Source of the DNA: Macrothele yani
Taxonomy: Eukaryota; Arthropoda; Arachnida; Araneae; Macrothelidae
Reading direction: 5' to 3'
NCBI GenBank assembly: GCA_039090855.1
Contig: CM077025.1
Coordinates: 94,096,489 to 94,160,488 of the forward strand
DNA: 64,000 nt
Shown here: positions 42,661 through 53,994 of the stretch, one piece after another
Layout of the letters: each line of letters starts with the position of its first letter
How positions within the stretch are numbered: the first letter of the stretch is position 1
The notes under the pieces: generated by a model
The model's input: the letters and a program-made list of their open reading frames with translations, nothing else
Told to the model about the DNA's origin: nothing
The model's database searches: none
Program-made: the position numbers and the translations under genes

Positions 42661-44348
42661 CATGGAACATCAGTTTGCATTCCAATCGCTCAATACCTTT
42701 AAAATAGTTGTTTTAGAGAAATCTGTAATTACTTTTGGTTTGTTAATTGTGTTTAGTATATATAGGTATATAAACAGTAATTCCTTTTATTTCCTTAAAC
42801 GTGCGGCTACGATTCCGTCTGATCTAGAGGTTTTTCGTCTTTTATTTAAAAGGTAATGAAGCTGAATGATCTGTGTGCTCATTTTAAGGACATCAGTTTA
42901 CGTGACGGTTTTATTTGCATAATTTGGCGTTTAATGCCTGTCAATGTCTTATCATAAAAATTCATTTTTTTTACCAGTGTGTGAATGTGCTTCAAATTTC
43001 ATGTCAGGTATTTTGTTTAACATATTCGATAAATCTTTACAACGAAGAAATCTCGGAAATGAAAGTCTCCAACCACATCTGTTCCTTTCAGCTTTGTTTA
43101 TAAATTGAATTTGATTTTTTTTTAACTTTATTGTAATTTTTTGCTACACCACACCAAACAGCATTAAATACATCAAACACCATAACAATACAACTGGAAA
43201 CTGTCCAAAACATAATGTGAATACATCAAAACATCCAGTTCATTTACGACACTCATTAGTGAAGGAAATTACAAAAATAAATGATAATACGATTTAACTG
43301 TAGGTAAAATACAATAAAGATAATTGATTCTTTGTATTGCAATCAAAATAAAGGGAAATAATCTATTGAAGTCGACAAATACCCACAATAATATCAATAC
43401 AGGTACAATCAGACGCACAATCTTATATATAAAACACAAAAAGTCTGCTTGTCCGAAGCAGCAAAAACTCTCGAACGCCGACTGTGGCATCGTGAAATTT
43501 GCATAGCTTATTAATACTAGAATTTCTAGATCAACGGAACTATTTTAAAATATCTACGTTGTTCCGTTCGCGAGTTATGCATTAATTAATAAGCTAATCA
43601 ATAAAGTCAGCGTTGTTTGCTACGTCATTGTTATCTGTTCCAAATCCGAAAGCACTGCGACTGTATTCATCGCCCGGCACTTCCACAGGTGTTTCTTTTC
43701 TTTGAAAACTGTGCATAAAAAAATGCAAAAACGAACTTTGCGAAGTCTTAACGAAACGGGCTGAAATTTTTTATCAACATCATGAATTAGTAATAAGAGG
43801 AGTCCCTCAAAATTTCCCAGGAATACGGTCACAACTTTCTAAACTAGGCATGGAATTTTTAATTCATCGGTAAACAGAAATATATATACGCAAAAAAGGT
43901 CAATAAACTTTTGACTGCTAATTTAAAAAGTCATTTACCGATTCAGGCGAAATTTGGAGGTCATGTTCGTATTAACGATTTATGGTGCTCATTAAAATTT
44001 CAACCAGTTTCTTGAAATATTCGCAAAGATACGTTTTTAACTTTTTTATCCCAGAGAGCCTTTCAAAAACGTCTGAAACTGAAATCACGTGATACATTTG
44101 TGAACGAATTTTGTTCAGTCGGTGTTCCAACGCTGTGTCTCCTGGACGCGTGTTAAATAATTCGTAACGCTTTTAGTCCGTTTGATTCTACAGCTGTATA
44201 TTTGAATGTCAGGAACAAAGCATTCAAAAAAATTCTATATTGTCGCCGATGAAAGAGAAACCAAAAATGTTGTGTACGGCCAAGTGCTGAAATAATCACA
44301 CTATGAATAATGAATTTGTAATGACCGAATTTGTGAAATCAGCTTTTT
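42661..44348. other. AT-rich region, no gene recognised
   Basis: Several 60-73 codon frames on both strands lack motifs. No tandem repeat or RNA gene is seen. Confidence 0.4.
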
Positions 44349-45903
44349 AGCACGTCTTTTGAAAAGATCGTGCTTATGTTATCAATTTGTCTGTCCGTCA
44401 GTAGACACAATATCTGTGCAACTATTAGTCCGATTTGAAAAATCATTTTTGCGTTGGAAAGCTTGAAATATGCGAATGATGATTCTTCATGTCGTTTTTT
44501 TTTTACGATGTACAATTTTGCCGCTAGAGAGCGTAAAAGCAGATGATGTCGAATTCAAAAATACGTTTTATTCCACATATTTGCTTCTAAACATCCGATT
44601 GAAAAAATGCTTTTATCTTTCGATTCCATTTATGTCGAAAAGTATTTTAGATACAGTTACGTTTTCAAATTACGTATATATTTTCCACTAGGGGGCGTAA
44701 AAGTAAATTACATGTTTCCTGATATCTCTTCTTCTAAAACTCTGATTTGAAAACTTTTTCTTCAGCAGATACACCTCCTGATGGAAAATCTTTTGCATAT
44801 AATTTCACATTTTTGATAAGGAATACTTTGGCCACCAGGGGGCGTAAGTGTTAATTTTTGCTTCTCATGTGCCATAAAATCAGAGCTTCTAAAATCTCGA
44901 TTGAAAAAATATTTCGTGGACTGATGCCACTCACATCGATAAACCTTTTCGGAATATTTTCTTCTTAAAATATTCTATAGTTTCTCCGCCAGGGAGCGTA
45001 GATGTATATCTTATTTTTGTCAATATCTCTACTTCTAGGAGTCCGATTTGAAAAATTCCTTCTTTGTTGGATAGTGTTTCCGATGCAAAATGTTTTTCCT
45101 ATAAATTCAAAATTTTCAAGTAAATCACAGACTTTCCGCCAGGGAGCAGAACGGTAAATTGCGTTTTCTGCGTTATTTCTGCTTCTAAAAATTCGGTTTG
45201 AAAAATTTTTCCTGTATCGCATGCAACACCTGATCGAAAATATTTTTCATACAATTTCTAATATTTGGTAAAGAATGGTTTGCCCACCAGGGGGCATAAG
45301 CATTAATTTCTGCTTCTGATGTGTTTGTAGCAAAATCCGGGCTCCTGAAAACTCGACTAATTTTTTTTTTGTTGGATCAATACCGCTCATATGGAAAAAT
45401 GTTTGAGAATACTTTCTTCCTAAAATAACGAATGGTTTTTCCACCAGGGGACGCAAAGTCACATCTTATTTTTGTCGATATCTCTGTTTCTAAGAGTCCT
45501 ATTTAAAAAAATATTTCTGTGTTGGAGAGCGTTTCCGGTGTGAAATGTTTATCTCATAAATTCATGTTTTTCTTTACGCACAAGTCTGCAACCAGAGGGC
45601 GTAAGCTCACGATTCCGTTTACAGCAATATCTGAGGGATTAAAAACCCCATTGAAAAACTTCTTTTTTCCGTCAAATACTATTGTTTTCCATACCGGTTT
45701 CATTGACTTTGAATAGCTTTGATAAATTTCATTTGCATCAGAACGGATATAAAAGACATGCTTATTACACGCAAAAATTCGGTGTCATCGTTCTTGTTTC
45801 TTTCTTGCAAGCATCAATTTTTTTCCCGATTTTTCAGTGCCATATAAGGGAATATGAAATTAATAAGCCTAAATCTCGGGTGAAGCCGGGTAGTAAGGCT
45901 AGT
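44349..45903 (+). mobile_element. Helitron-like non-autonomous repeat, copy 2
   Basis: Same layout as 34076-35900: palindromic start AGCACGTCTTTT/AAAAGATCGTGCT, CTGTCCGTCAGTAGACAC, about eight ~150-base units with CTAGGGGGCGTAAAAG-like phrases (near 44525, 44690, 44838, 44993, 45290, 45445, 45595) and a terminal ACGCAAAAATTCGGTGTCAT. It runs on for about 110 bases past the point where copy 1 ends, finishing GGGTGAAGCCGGGTAGTAAG and GCTAGT, a phrase like the 3' ends of other arthropod Helitron-type repeats. Confidence 0.7.
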
Positions 45904-46599
45904 TATATATAATATAAAAACGTATAATACAGTATAGCAAGGGGCCAGGGAAAAAGGCAAAATTATAACTTGACGAGCCCCTGAATCTCAACGGATAATA
46001 TGCCAAGTCAAGACGTCCTCACGTTCAGTTTAACTGCCAACTGTGTAAAAATAAGCATATCTGTGGTGTCAATACAATGTTTAACCAAACAACAAGAAAC
46101 CCCTCAACACTCTTTTTAGGACCAGTGTAGTTTTTTTTATAGATCTAATTTGTAAAGGCAACCCTTTCGACAAACGAGGGCAGGCTGCGCAAATATTATT
46201 GAACAAGAAATTTGTTTGTGCTCTAGGGATCAAACTTAGTGTGTCCTCTAGTATCGTGGAGATGTAACATCAAACACATGAAGTAAAATCAAGCGCCTTA
46301 TCATCATCTGCCAGGTTTATTTTTCCATCCTTCAGTCTGTAACAAGGTATCAGTTGCCAGATAAATGAACTTATTTGGAAGTCCTTTATTATACTTGTAA
46401 TCCCTACAGCAGAAAGTTCGTTGTCAGTCTGCTACAGATAACATGGTGCCACAAAACATTCCGTGGGTGGTTACTAGGCAAAATCACTACTAGATGCGAA
46501 AAATAATAAGGATTTGAACAGGCAGAAATTTAAAGAAAATATGGAAAAAAAAAAAAAACAACTGACCACCTTATTTTCTTTCAACCTAAAAAAAATATC
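45904..46599. other. Spacer, nothing recognised
   Basis: No motif-bearing frame, no clear repeat. Confidence 0.35.
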
Positions 46600-47580
46600 T
46601 GTCAGAAGTACTACAGCAATTGCAATGGTAGCGGGGATATAGAACACTCTGAACTTCTGTACCTGTAATTTTGCTACCAATTTCAAACTGAAACAGAAAT
46701 ATTTGTGGAATAAAATTATATTTAACAACAATAAAAGAACCAGGCATCTAGAAAAAAAAATGCAATTACTGGAGACATCTTCGCTCCGTCCTACTTCCGT
46801 TTTTGGAAAACATTTTCTCCATTTGCTATTTCAAATGCAAACATTTATGTACTTAAATTCTGCTGAAACGATAATACGACCAGGGGGAGGTATTACAGGA
46901 GAAATCTTTGCTGTCATTAGCTTCCTTTGTCGAAAGTTTTTCTCTTCGTTTTACGATAACGGGAGAAATTATCACTCCGTCCAGCTTTCGTTTTTCGAAA
47001 AGTTTTCATTTCCAATCTTAAATACAAATATTTATCTCATAAAATGATATTTAACGACCATACAAGGCAGAGGAACCATCGCGAAAAAAGTAATTTCAGA
47101 CTGCAAGGTGCTCTGTAACTTCCGTTTTCAGAAACTTCTGCCTCCATTTTCAAGCTGAAACACAAACATTTGCAGAATAAAATGATATTTAAGAACAATA
47201 CCGGGTAATCCTCTCTTGGGCCACACAGGTGGCGCAGTGATTTAGCCGATTGCTTATAACCATTCGTTCGAGAGGGGTCCGGGTTTGAATCCCGTGACAC
47301 GTGGATGTTGTGTTTGTCTTACGAAATGATGCTCCCTTCCCTGGAATCAGTGGCCCTAAATTAGAGACGGGCGATCGCTTATAGCCCATTGAGTTGCTCA
47401 CGGTTGTCGTAAAACTCCCAAATAAACAAAAAATCCTATCTCGGAACATTGAGGGCACATCCCGAGGAATACGATTACGAGAGAAATCTTCACTCCGTCT
47501 AACTTTTGTTTTCAGAAATGTTGAAATACAGAAAACTTGCACCATGATATGGAGTCTGCAAGAGGATTTAATAGTGTTCT
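46600..47580. repeat. Diverged tandem repeat, about 115-bp unit, hosting a SINE
   Basis: Recurring phrases: CTCCGTCYWRCTTYCGTTTT (near 46785, 46975, 47490) followed by CATTTCCAAGCTGAAACACAA-like text and GGAATAAAATGATATTTAA (near 46705, 47040, 47180). About five to six units are recognisable. A family 1 SINE interrupts the array at 47217-47431. Confidence 0.65.
47217..47431 (+). mobile_element. tRNA-derived SINE (family 1) with target duplication
   Basis: A-box GGTGGCGCAGTGATTTAGC, B-box GGGTTTGAATCCC, body TGTTGTGTTTGTCTTACG, CCCTTCCCTGGAATCAGTGG, GAGTTGCTCACGGTTGTCGT. AATCCTCTCT (47207-47216) and AATCCTATCT (47432-47441) flank it (9 of 10). Confidence 0.88.
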
Positions 47581-47581
47581 G

Positions 47582-48690
47582 AAGATAGAGTTTTTGTGTG
47601 CAGGACTAAAATAAAATCAGCGACGTATGTTGCCGGTCGCCGAGATTCTGTTACGAGGCTTTCAATGCGTGCTGTTTTGTAATCCGGATTTACGATTTCT
47701 TTTGGGGAACACACAGTAAAAGTAAATTATCTCGAATCAGAAAAAATGAAGAATTTAAAAGAGCTTCGGAGGTTTATCGTAGAAAGTGCATTGCACATCA
47801 TACTTCAAAAGAAAGGAATCTTATCTGAACTGAACCCCTTTGATTTTCAACAATGCAAGTTTCCTCATGCACTTACTGACAATTTTTTTGTTCTAAGCAA
47901 AACGAGGAGGGCCGTAGTCCTCTAATGTTTTAGTTTCTAGTTTATGTCGATCGGAATCGGAAGCAGATCCCGTGGCATTTATTTTCGCCTGTTACTTTTG
48001 TTTGCATGCGCCCGCAGCTTTCTTCAATTTATTTTTCTAGCCTAAAAGAATGTGAGAAGCCTTGCAATTCCTGAAAAGCACTGAAACAAGAAACGTGTTT
48101 AGGAAGGATTCTTAAACAACGTCACAGTTAATATAAAGGATCACTTTGTCAAAAGTAAAAAAAGACAAACTTGTTGTGACTGTGATTCTCTGATTTCGGA
48201 AGGAGAATAGGTGTATAGTAACGTAGTTTTGCTTCCAAGAAGCACAGCAGAAACAAAGGCTAGATGAAAAGTGAGAAAACTTTTTATTTTACTGATACTC
48301 TAAGTACATGTGATGGCCTATAAAAGAGGGTATTTTTTGGTGATATGTGTCAGTGATGTAAAATGTTTTGATATTTTACGTAGTTTATTCGTTGAACACA
48401 CTTAAATTCTGAACCCCTAAGCATTTGGGAAATCAATCTAGTAAAACTATAACAGCTAGAGTTCTTTTGACTAAGAAAGAATTTCTGACCTAAAAAATCA
48501 AGATATCACTTCATTCTTTTTTAGTTTTCGACTTACAACTTTGAGACACAATTTCACTTGCACAGGGTAACGCGTATCAAATATAATGACATAGCATTTT
48601 AACATTCAATCGATGCACATCAAATTATTGATTCGGGTGACGAAGTAATATAAAAGATAACACGCGAACCGACTTAAATCGTCTTGCTAG
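47582..48690. other. Spacer, nothing recognised
   Basis: AT-rich without motif-bearing frames or clear repeats. Confidence 0.35.
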
Positions 48691-48699
48691 GAAACCCCC

Positions 48700-49960
48700 A
48701 CCCCCCTTTTTTTACGCTTTCCAACCGTAGGTTGAAGAAGCATATATGATCCAGCTGTGTCCGTCCGTCTGTCGGCACGATAACTCGCGTAAAAATCGTT
48801 CGATTCCGATGAAAATTTAGTATGTGGTAGGGGACCACCTGGGGACGAACCCTATTGAAAATGGACGAAATGGGGTCAACGGTCAGGACATTGAATCGGG
48901 ATCCATTCCATCACCCTTATCCCATACATAAAGAAGGAATTCTTGTATGTACGTAAATTTAATTTTGAAAACGGCTCTAAGGATTTTGATGAAAGTCTTT
49001 AGCCTACCGTTTTCTGGTACTAGAAATCGATTTAGCTTGATATCGACTTTAGGAAAATTCGTTTAGTGCGTTAAATAACCACCCCGAAAAACCACGTTTT
49101 AATGTCATGGCGTCGTCCTATTATTTTTTTGCCCATGCTTAGAAATCTTATGACGTCACAATCTTGTGATTGAGATGTTGGCGCGCGGTCACGCCATCTG
49201 TCTCATTACATTACGCGTTGTGTGTGGATCCTATTAAAGTATTATGACGTCACACTCTTTCGAGCAGATGGTCGCGATTCCCATCTTCCTCATTACGTCA
49301 CGCGTTGTGTGCGTATGTTCGTCCGCACGACAACTCACGTAAAACACGTTCGATTTCCATGAACGTTTAGTATGTGGAAGGGGAACATCTTGGAAGGAAC
49401 CCTATTCAAAGTGAACGGAATGGGATCCATTCCACTGCTCTTATGCGTCATAACTAACTAAAAAAAGGTTCGATTTCGATTAAATTTTAGTATATTGTAG
49501 GGGACTACCTGAGGACAAATCGAATTGAAAATGGGCGAAATGGGGTCAAAGGTCACGACATAGGAGCGGAATCACTTTCATCGCCATTATGCGTCATAAC
49601 TTGCGTAAACATTCTTCGATTTGGATAAAATGTTAATATGTTGTAGGGGCCTTCCTGGGAACGAATTCTATTGAAAATGGGCTAAATGGGGTCAAAGTTT
49701 AGGACACAGGAGCGGGATCTATTCCATAGCCCTTATGCATCGTAACTTACGTAAAAAGGCTTACATTGCGACAAATCTTTGTCATGCTATTTCGGAGGTA
49801 TACTGAACCGGTTCTGTTGAATATCATCGAAATGGGATCAAAGGTCAGGGCACAGGACAGATTTATTTCACAGCCACTATCCTCATAACTTCAGTAACGA
49901 TTTCTGGTATGTTGGAAAGCGTATTATAATCAATGCATTGCATGATTTTATTAACTTGTT
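48700..49960. repeat. Diverged repeat block, ~125-150-bp units
   Basis: Units carry ACTCGCGTAAAAATCGTTCG, ATTTAGTATGTGGTAGGGGA, GACGAACCCTATTGAAAATG, GCGAAATGGGGTCAAAGGTC and ATCCATTCCAT in the same order, near 48780, 49325, 49450, 49595 and 49745. A TATGACGTCACA patch is duplicated at 49150 and 49240. The opening (TGTGTCCGTCCGTCTGTCGG) resembles the start of the Helitron-like copies, so this may be another such family. No coding signal is seen. Confidence 0.65.
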
Positions 49961-50089
49961 TACACTGGTTGTCGCTTTTAATTTATTCTAACTCATTGTC
50001 AGCCGTTGCCAAAAAACATACAAAACTAGGAGGCTATGATATGCCGTTCTGAAAGAAAAATCTAGTAGTATCAAAATAATAAGACCAGC

Positions 50090-50880
50090 CCCGGATCCTA
50101 ATATACCCGCCCAGGCGCGTCACAAAATGCGCATGAAAAAGGTCCACTACACAGAGATGTATAAGCGGCCGGCCAGGACAGATGAGCAATTGCACCTTAC
50201 GTGAGCACAATGGCCAGAAGTAGTGATTTGACGGAAGTTCAAAAAGGTATAATCATCGGCTACTAAGCCAAGGGTGGAAGTATTTCGGAAACAGCAGACT
50301 TCGTGGGCTGTTCGCGAGGTGCTGTAGCAAGTGTGTACCAAGAATGGACCGCTGCCAAACCTAGTACTTCCCGACGTCATAACTGTAGAACCCCAAAGGC
50401 CATCGATCCCATAGGAGAACGTCTCCTTCGTCGACTGGTAAAGGACAATCGATGCGCAACAATGAACCCATTGGCCACGCAAATGAACCCTGGGCACCCA
50501 AGTTCGTGTTCTCGATAAGAGTAGAGCGGAGCGAACCCTGTTATGCATGTGTCTCCGGAGTTGACGCTGCGTCATGGCGCCCATGTTAACCCAGATCCAT
50601 TGGCAACGACGCCTGCAGTTCTCATAGGATTACCGTCATTGTTCAGTGGAAGAGTAGGAAAAGGTTGTCTTCTCCGACTAATCGAGTTTCTACTCCACAG
50701 AAGTGACGTATGGTGGGGGATACGGCGTCAGACTCGGGAGAACCAACACTCGGACACTTTTGTCGGTAAAGTACAGGCCGGCGATTGCAGTGTACATGTC
50801 TGAGGCATGTTTTCTGGGTTTGACCTGGGACCACTGGTACCCCTGGATGCCAAACGCAGTAGTAGAACTACTGCGGTTGA
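50090..50880 (+). pseudogene. Tc1-like transposase relic, N-terminal half
   Basis: Close relative of 2745-3900 in the opposite direction. From the leader (TATAAGCGGCCGGCCAGGAC at about 50161) the protein reads SSDLTEVQKGIIIGY, a stop, AKGGSISETADFVGCSRGAVASVYQEW, then RRHNCRTPKAIDPIGERLLRRLVKDNRC. A frameshift precedes later pieces (SDVWWGIRRQTRENQHS, corresponding to ASGGGYGVRYARNNTRT in the other copy). It stops after about 50880, before the second and third catalytic blocks, so the 3' half is missing. Confidence 0.8.
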
Positions 50881-51496
50881 GTTTTAAAGCCACTTCCACT
50901 CTACTCCTGCTTTCTCTTGCTTAAAGTTAAAGTGTGCTCTTTTGCCATCTGGATCGGAACATCAAGCCTGCGCAAATAATACGGCCGCTATATGAAAGAG
51001 CTAGGTTCGTTGAGGTAAAGAGGATAAATTCCTTCGAAACCTTCACTCTTTCATTTGGAATAATTAGAGATCTAGCACACTTACTCTCGTTAACAAAAAA
51101 ACATACCGTCTGCAAACAAAATTTGAAGAACTTTCCAGACTCGAAGAACCACTCACCATATTTTGAAACACACAGCTTTTTTCGTTATATCTCTCGAACT
51201 TCTAAAGAAAATGTTGGTGACGACGAAACGCAGGTATATTCCTTTATGCGTATCAAAAACGGCTGTCAGTGGCCGCGTTCTGCAGTTGAAAAGTCTGTTA
51301 CGAATTGTTTCTTTTAGTGATAATTTCCATGCCACAGGAAACTTCCCAGTTTGACAGTTGACACCGGTGTGTAAGTGACCGCCAAAACAGGTTTCACTGT
51401 ATAACGAAGAAGTAACATGAATTATATGAGAGCAGAACCTGAAAACGGAAGATTAATTAGAGATATACGTCACAGTTTATACAGCAAACATGGACT
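50881..51496. other. Spacer between a Tc1 relic and a satellite
   Basis: Overlapping frames at 50934-51354 on both strands have no known motif. Confidence 0.35.
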
Positions 51497-52550
51497 GAGC
51501 ATGCGCACCAGAATAAGTGTCTCATCTTTCATTCTAGGAATTCTGAATGATTTGTGCTTGCGCACCAGAATCAGTGTCTCATCTTTCACTCTAGGAATTC
51601 TGAATGATTTGAGCTTGCGCACCAGAATCAATGTCTTATCTTTCACCCTAGGAATTCTGAATGATTTGAGCTTGCGCACCAAAATCAATGTTTCATCTTT
51701 CACTCTAGGAATTCTGAATGATTTGAGCTTTAAAGAATCAATGTCTCATCTTTCACTCTAGGATTTCTGAATGATTTGAGCTTGCGCACCAGAATCAATG
51801 TATCATCTTTCACTCTAGGAATTCTGAATGATTTGAGCTTGCGCACCAGAATCAATGTCTCATCTTTCACTCTACGAATTCTGAATGATTTGAGCTTTAA
51901 AGAATCAATGTCTCATCTTTCACTCTAGGAATTCTGAATGATTTGAGCTTTAAAGAATCAATGTCTCATCTTTCACTCTAGGAATTCTGAATGATTTGAG
52001 CTTTAAAGAATCAATGTCTCGTCTTTCACTCTAGGAATTCTAAATGATTTGAGCTTTAAAGAATCAATGTCTCATCTTTCACTCTAGGAATTATGAGTGA
52101 TTTGAGCTTTAAAGAATCAATGTCTCATCTTTTACTCTAGGAATTCTGAATGATTTGAGCTTGCGCACCAGAATCAATGTCTCATATTTCACTCTAGGAA
52201 TTCTGAATGATTTGAGCTTGCGCACCAGAATCAATGTCTCATCTTTCACTCTAGGAATTCTGAATGATTTGAGCTAGCGCACCAGAATCAATGTCTCATC
52301 TTTCACTCTAGGAATTCTGAATGATTTGAGCTTTAAACAATCAATGTCTCATCTTTCACTCTAGGAATTATGAATGATTTGAGCTTTAAAGAATCAATGT
52401 CTCATATTTCACTCTAGGAATTCTGAATGATTTGAGCTTGCGCACCAGAATCAATGTTTCATCTTTCACTCTAGGAATTCTGAATGATTTGAGCTTGCGC
52501 ACCAGAATCAATGTCTCATCTTTCACTCTAGGAAATCTGAATGATTTGGG
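51497..52550. repeat. Satellite of two unit types (57 bp and 53 bp), 19 copies
   Basis: All units share CAATGTCTCATCTTTCACTC and GGAATTCTGAATGATTT. Long units begin GAGCTTGCGCACCAGAAT; short units begin GAGCTTTAAAGAAT. By eye the order is 4 long, 1 short, 2 long, 5 short, 3 long, 2 short, 2 long. Long units are 19 codons, so runs of them stay open as LRTRINVSSFTLGILNDLS, which explains the repetitive short frames on both strands. Not a gene. Confidence 0.93.
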
Positions 52551-52689
52551 ACGGCAAGACTATACGCCTAAAAATATAGCAGGATTTGTTTCTTGCAAAC
52601 TCGTACAATACCTACAATTACCCAGGGCTAATCGTACAGCCCGCCATTAGTATTATATATCTCACGTTGACTGATCATCAAGTCAATGT

Positions 52690-53275
52690 ACAAAAACAAC
52701 AGTCACGGACCAGCCACTGTATATGTATCTATACAGAACGTGTGACTGCCTAGTATTCCAAGAACATTGTAGAACTGGACAGATTTGACGATGGCAGCGT
52801 CATGGTATCGACCGGTATCAAGTTCAGCCGATGTACCGAACTGCAGGTGATGGATAAAGGGACAATTACTGGACAGAGGCACTGCAGTGATGTGGTTCTT
52901 TGACACTTTTTTCTGTTCCGTGTTTCTGTGAGCGTAGATTGCATTTTTGTCAATGATAACGCTCGTCCTCATAGCATTTCAGCTGCAGGTAAAGTATTGG
53001 CTACGGAGGATATCCGTCAGATTGAGAGAGCAGTCCGCTCCCCTGATCGGAAACCAATCGAATATGCATGGGACGCTCTGTGGGGACGTGTTGGGAAAAG
53101 AAATTTCCCACCAGAAACCATTCCAGGACTTATCAGGCTTCTCCAGAAGGAATGAGGCAATTCGTCTCAAGAGATCTTAAACCATTCGGTGCTCATTATG
53201 ACACACCGGCGCTAAGCATGCATTACAGTGCTGAGTGGATATATCTCTTATTCTGGAACTTTGCCCTGTAGCCTG
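52690..53275 (+). pseudogene. Tc1-like transposase, C-terminal part
   Basis: Plus-strand frames give LDRFDDGSVMVSTGIKF (GGGSVMVWAGIS in relatives, about 52775-52825), then FVNDNARPHSISAAGKVL with the second catalytic Asp intact (52945-52995), and SPDRKPIEYAWDALWGRVGKR with the third Asp/Glu block intact (about 53038-53100). The protein stops at 53153 while related text (QEILNHS) continues. The N-terminal helix-turn-helix and first catalytic motif are absent, so this is a 3' fragment. It lies directly after the 57/53-bp satellite. Confidence 0.82.
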
Positions 53276-53990
53276 CATACGTAGTACTGATGGAAATGTG
53301 TTACAGGACTACAGGTAAGCCTGAACTTCCCTCTCAACATTTATCTCTGTTAAATATTGCTCACATTTTTTGATGTCGTGCACTTCATTTTACTGTTGCT
53401 GTCACCGTTGACACCTCTTACAGCTTTAAAACCGCTTTTTCCTATTTTGATTTATTAAAAATGTACCTCGTTTCGGACAGCGGTGTACATGAACATTGAT
53501 GTCCTTTCGTTCATTAGTAACATTTAAGGACTATTTTTTCTGTAAATACATACATACTTCGTGGAACATCCTGTTTTGATACTTTTTCTATGGCACACAC
53601 TTCGTAGACATAATTATTGATGAAATTCATCATTTATCATTGCATAAATAGCGCAAATTCCTGAAACCTTTAGCCATACCGCTCTTCTGAAAAGAGAATG
53701 GATAAAAAAAACCCTCTCTGCTTTTCCGAAATGATGCACTCGTGTTCAAAGAAATCCGTATGTCGAAAACAAGATGCAATGGCGCAGTTGCATTTGCCCG
53801 TCTATGTCAACAGACATAAAAATAAATATGTACATAATGGCGATTGCTTTCCAATTGCGGTCTTTTTTTGTTTTCTTTGAAATGCGAGGGTATTACCATT
53901 ACTGAAAGATCAATTTTATTGTAGATATTGATTGTTCATTATTAAACATAATCTACAGTTATTTTTAGAATTACTGTTAGATCACAAAAG
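53276..53990. other. Spacer, nothing recognised
   Basis: No motif-bearing frame or tandem repeat. Confidence 0.35.
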
Positions 53991-53994
53991 ACAT

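Noticed and set aside
51417..51761. 115-codon frame with a repeated LRTRINVSSFTLGILNDLS peptide
   Set aside because: It is a by-product of a 57-bp satellite; units of 53 bp break the frame and both strands show similar frames.
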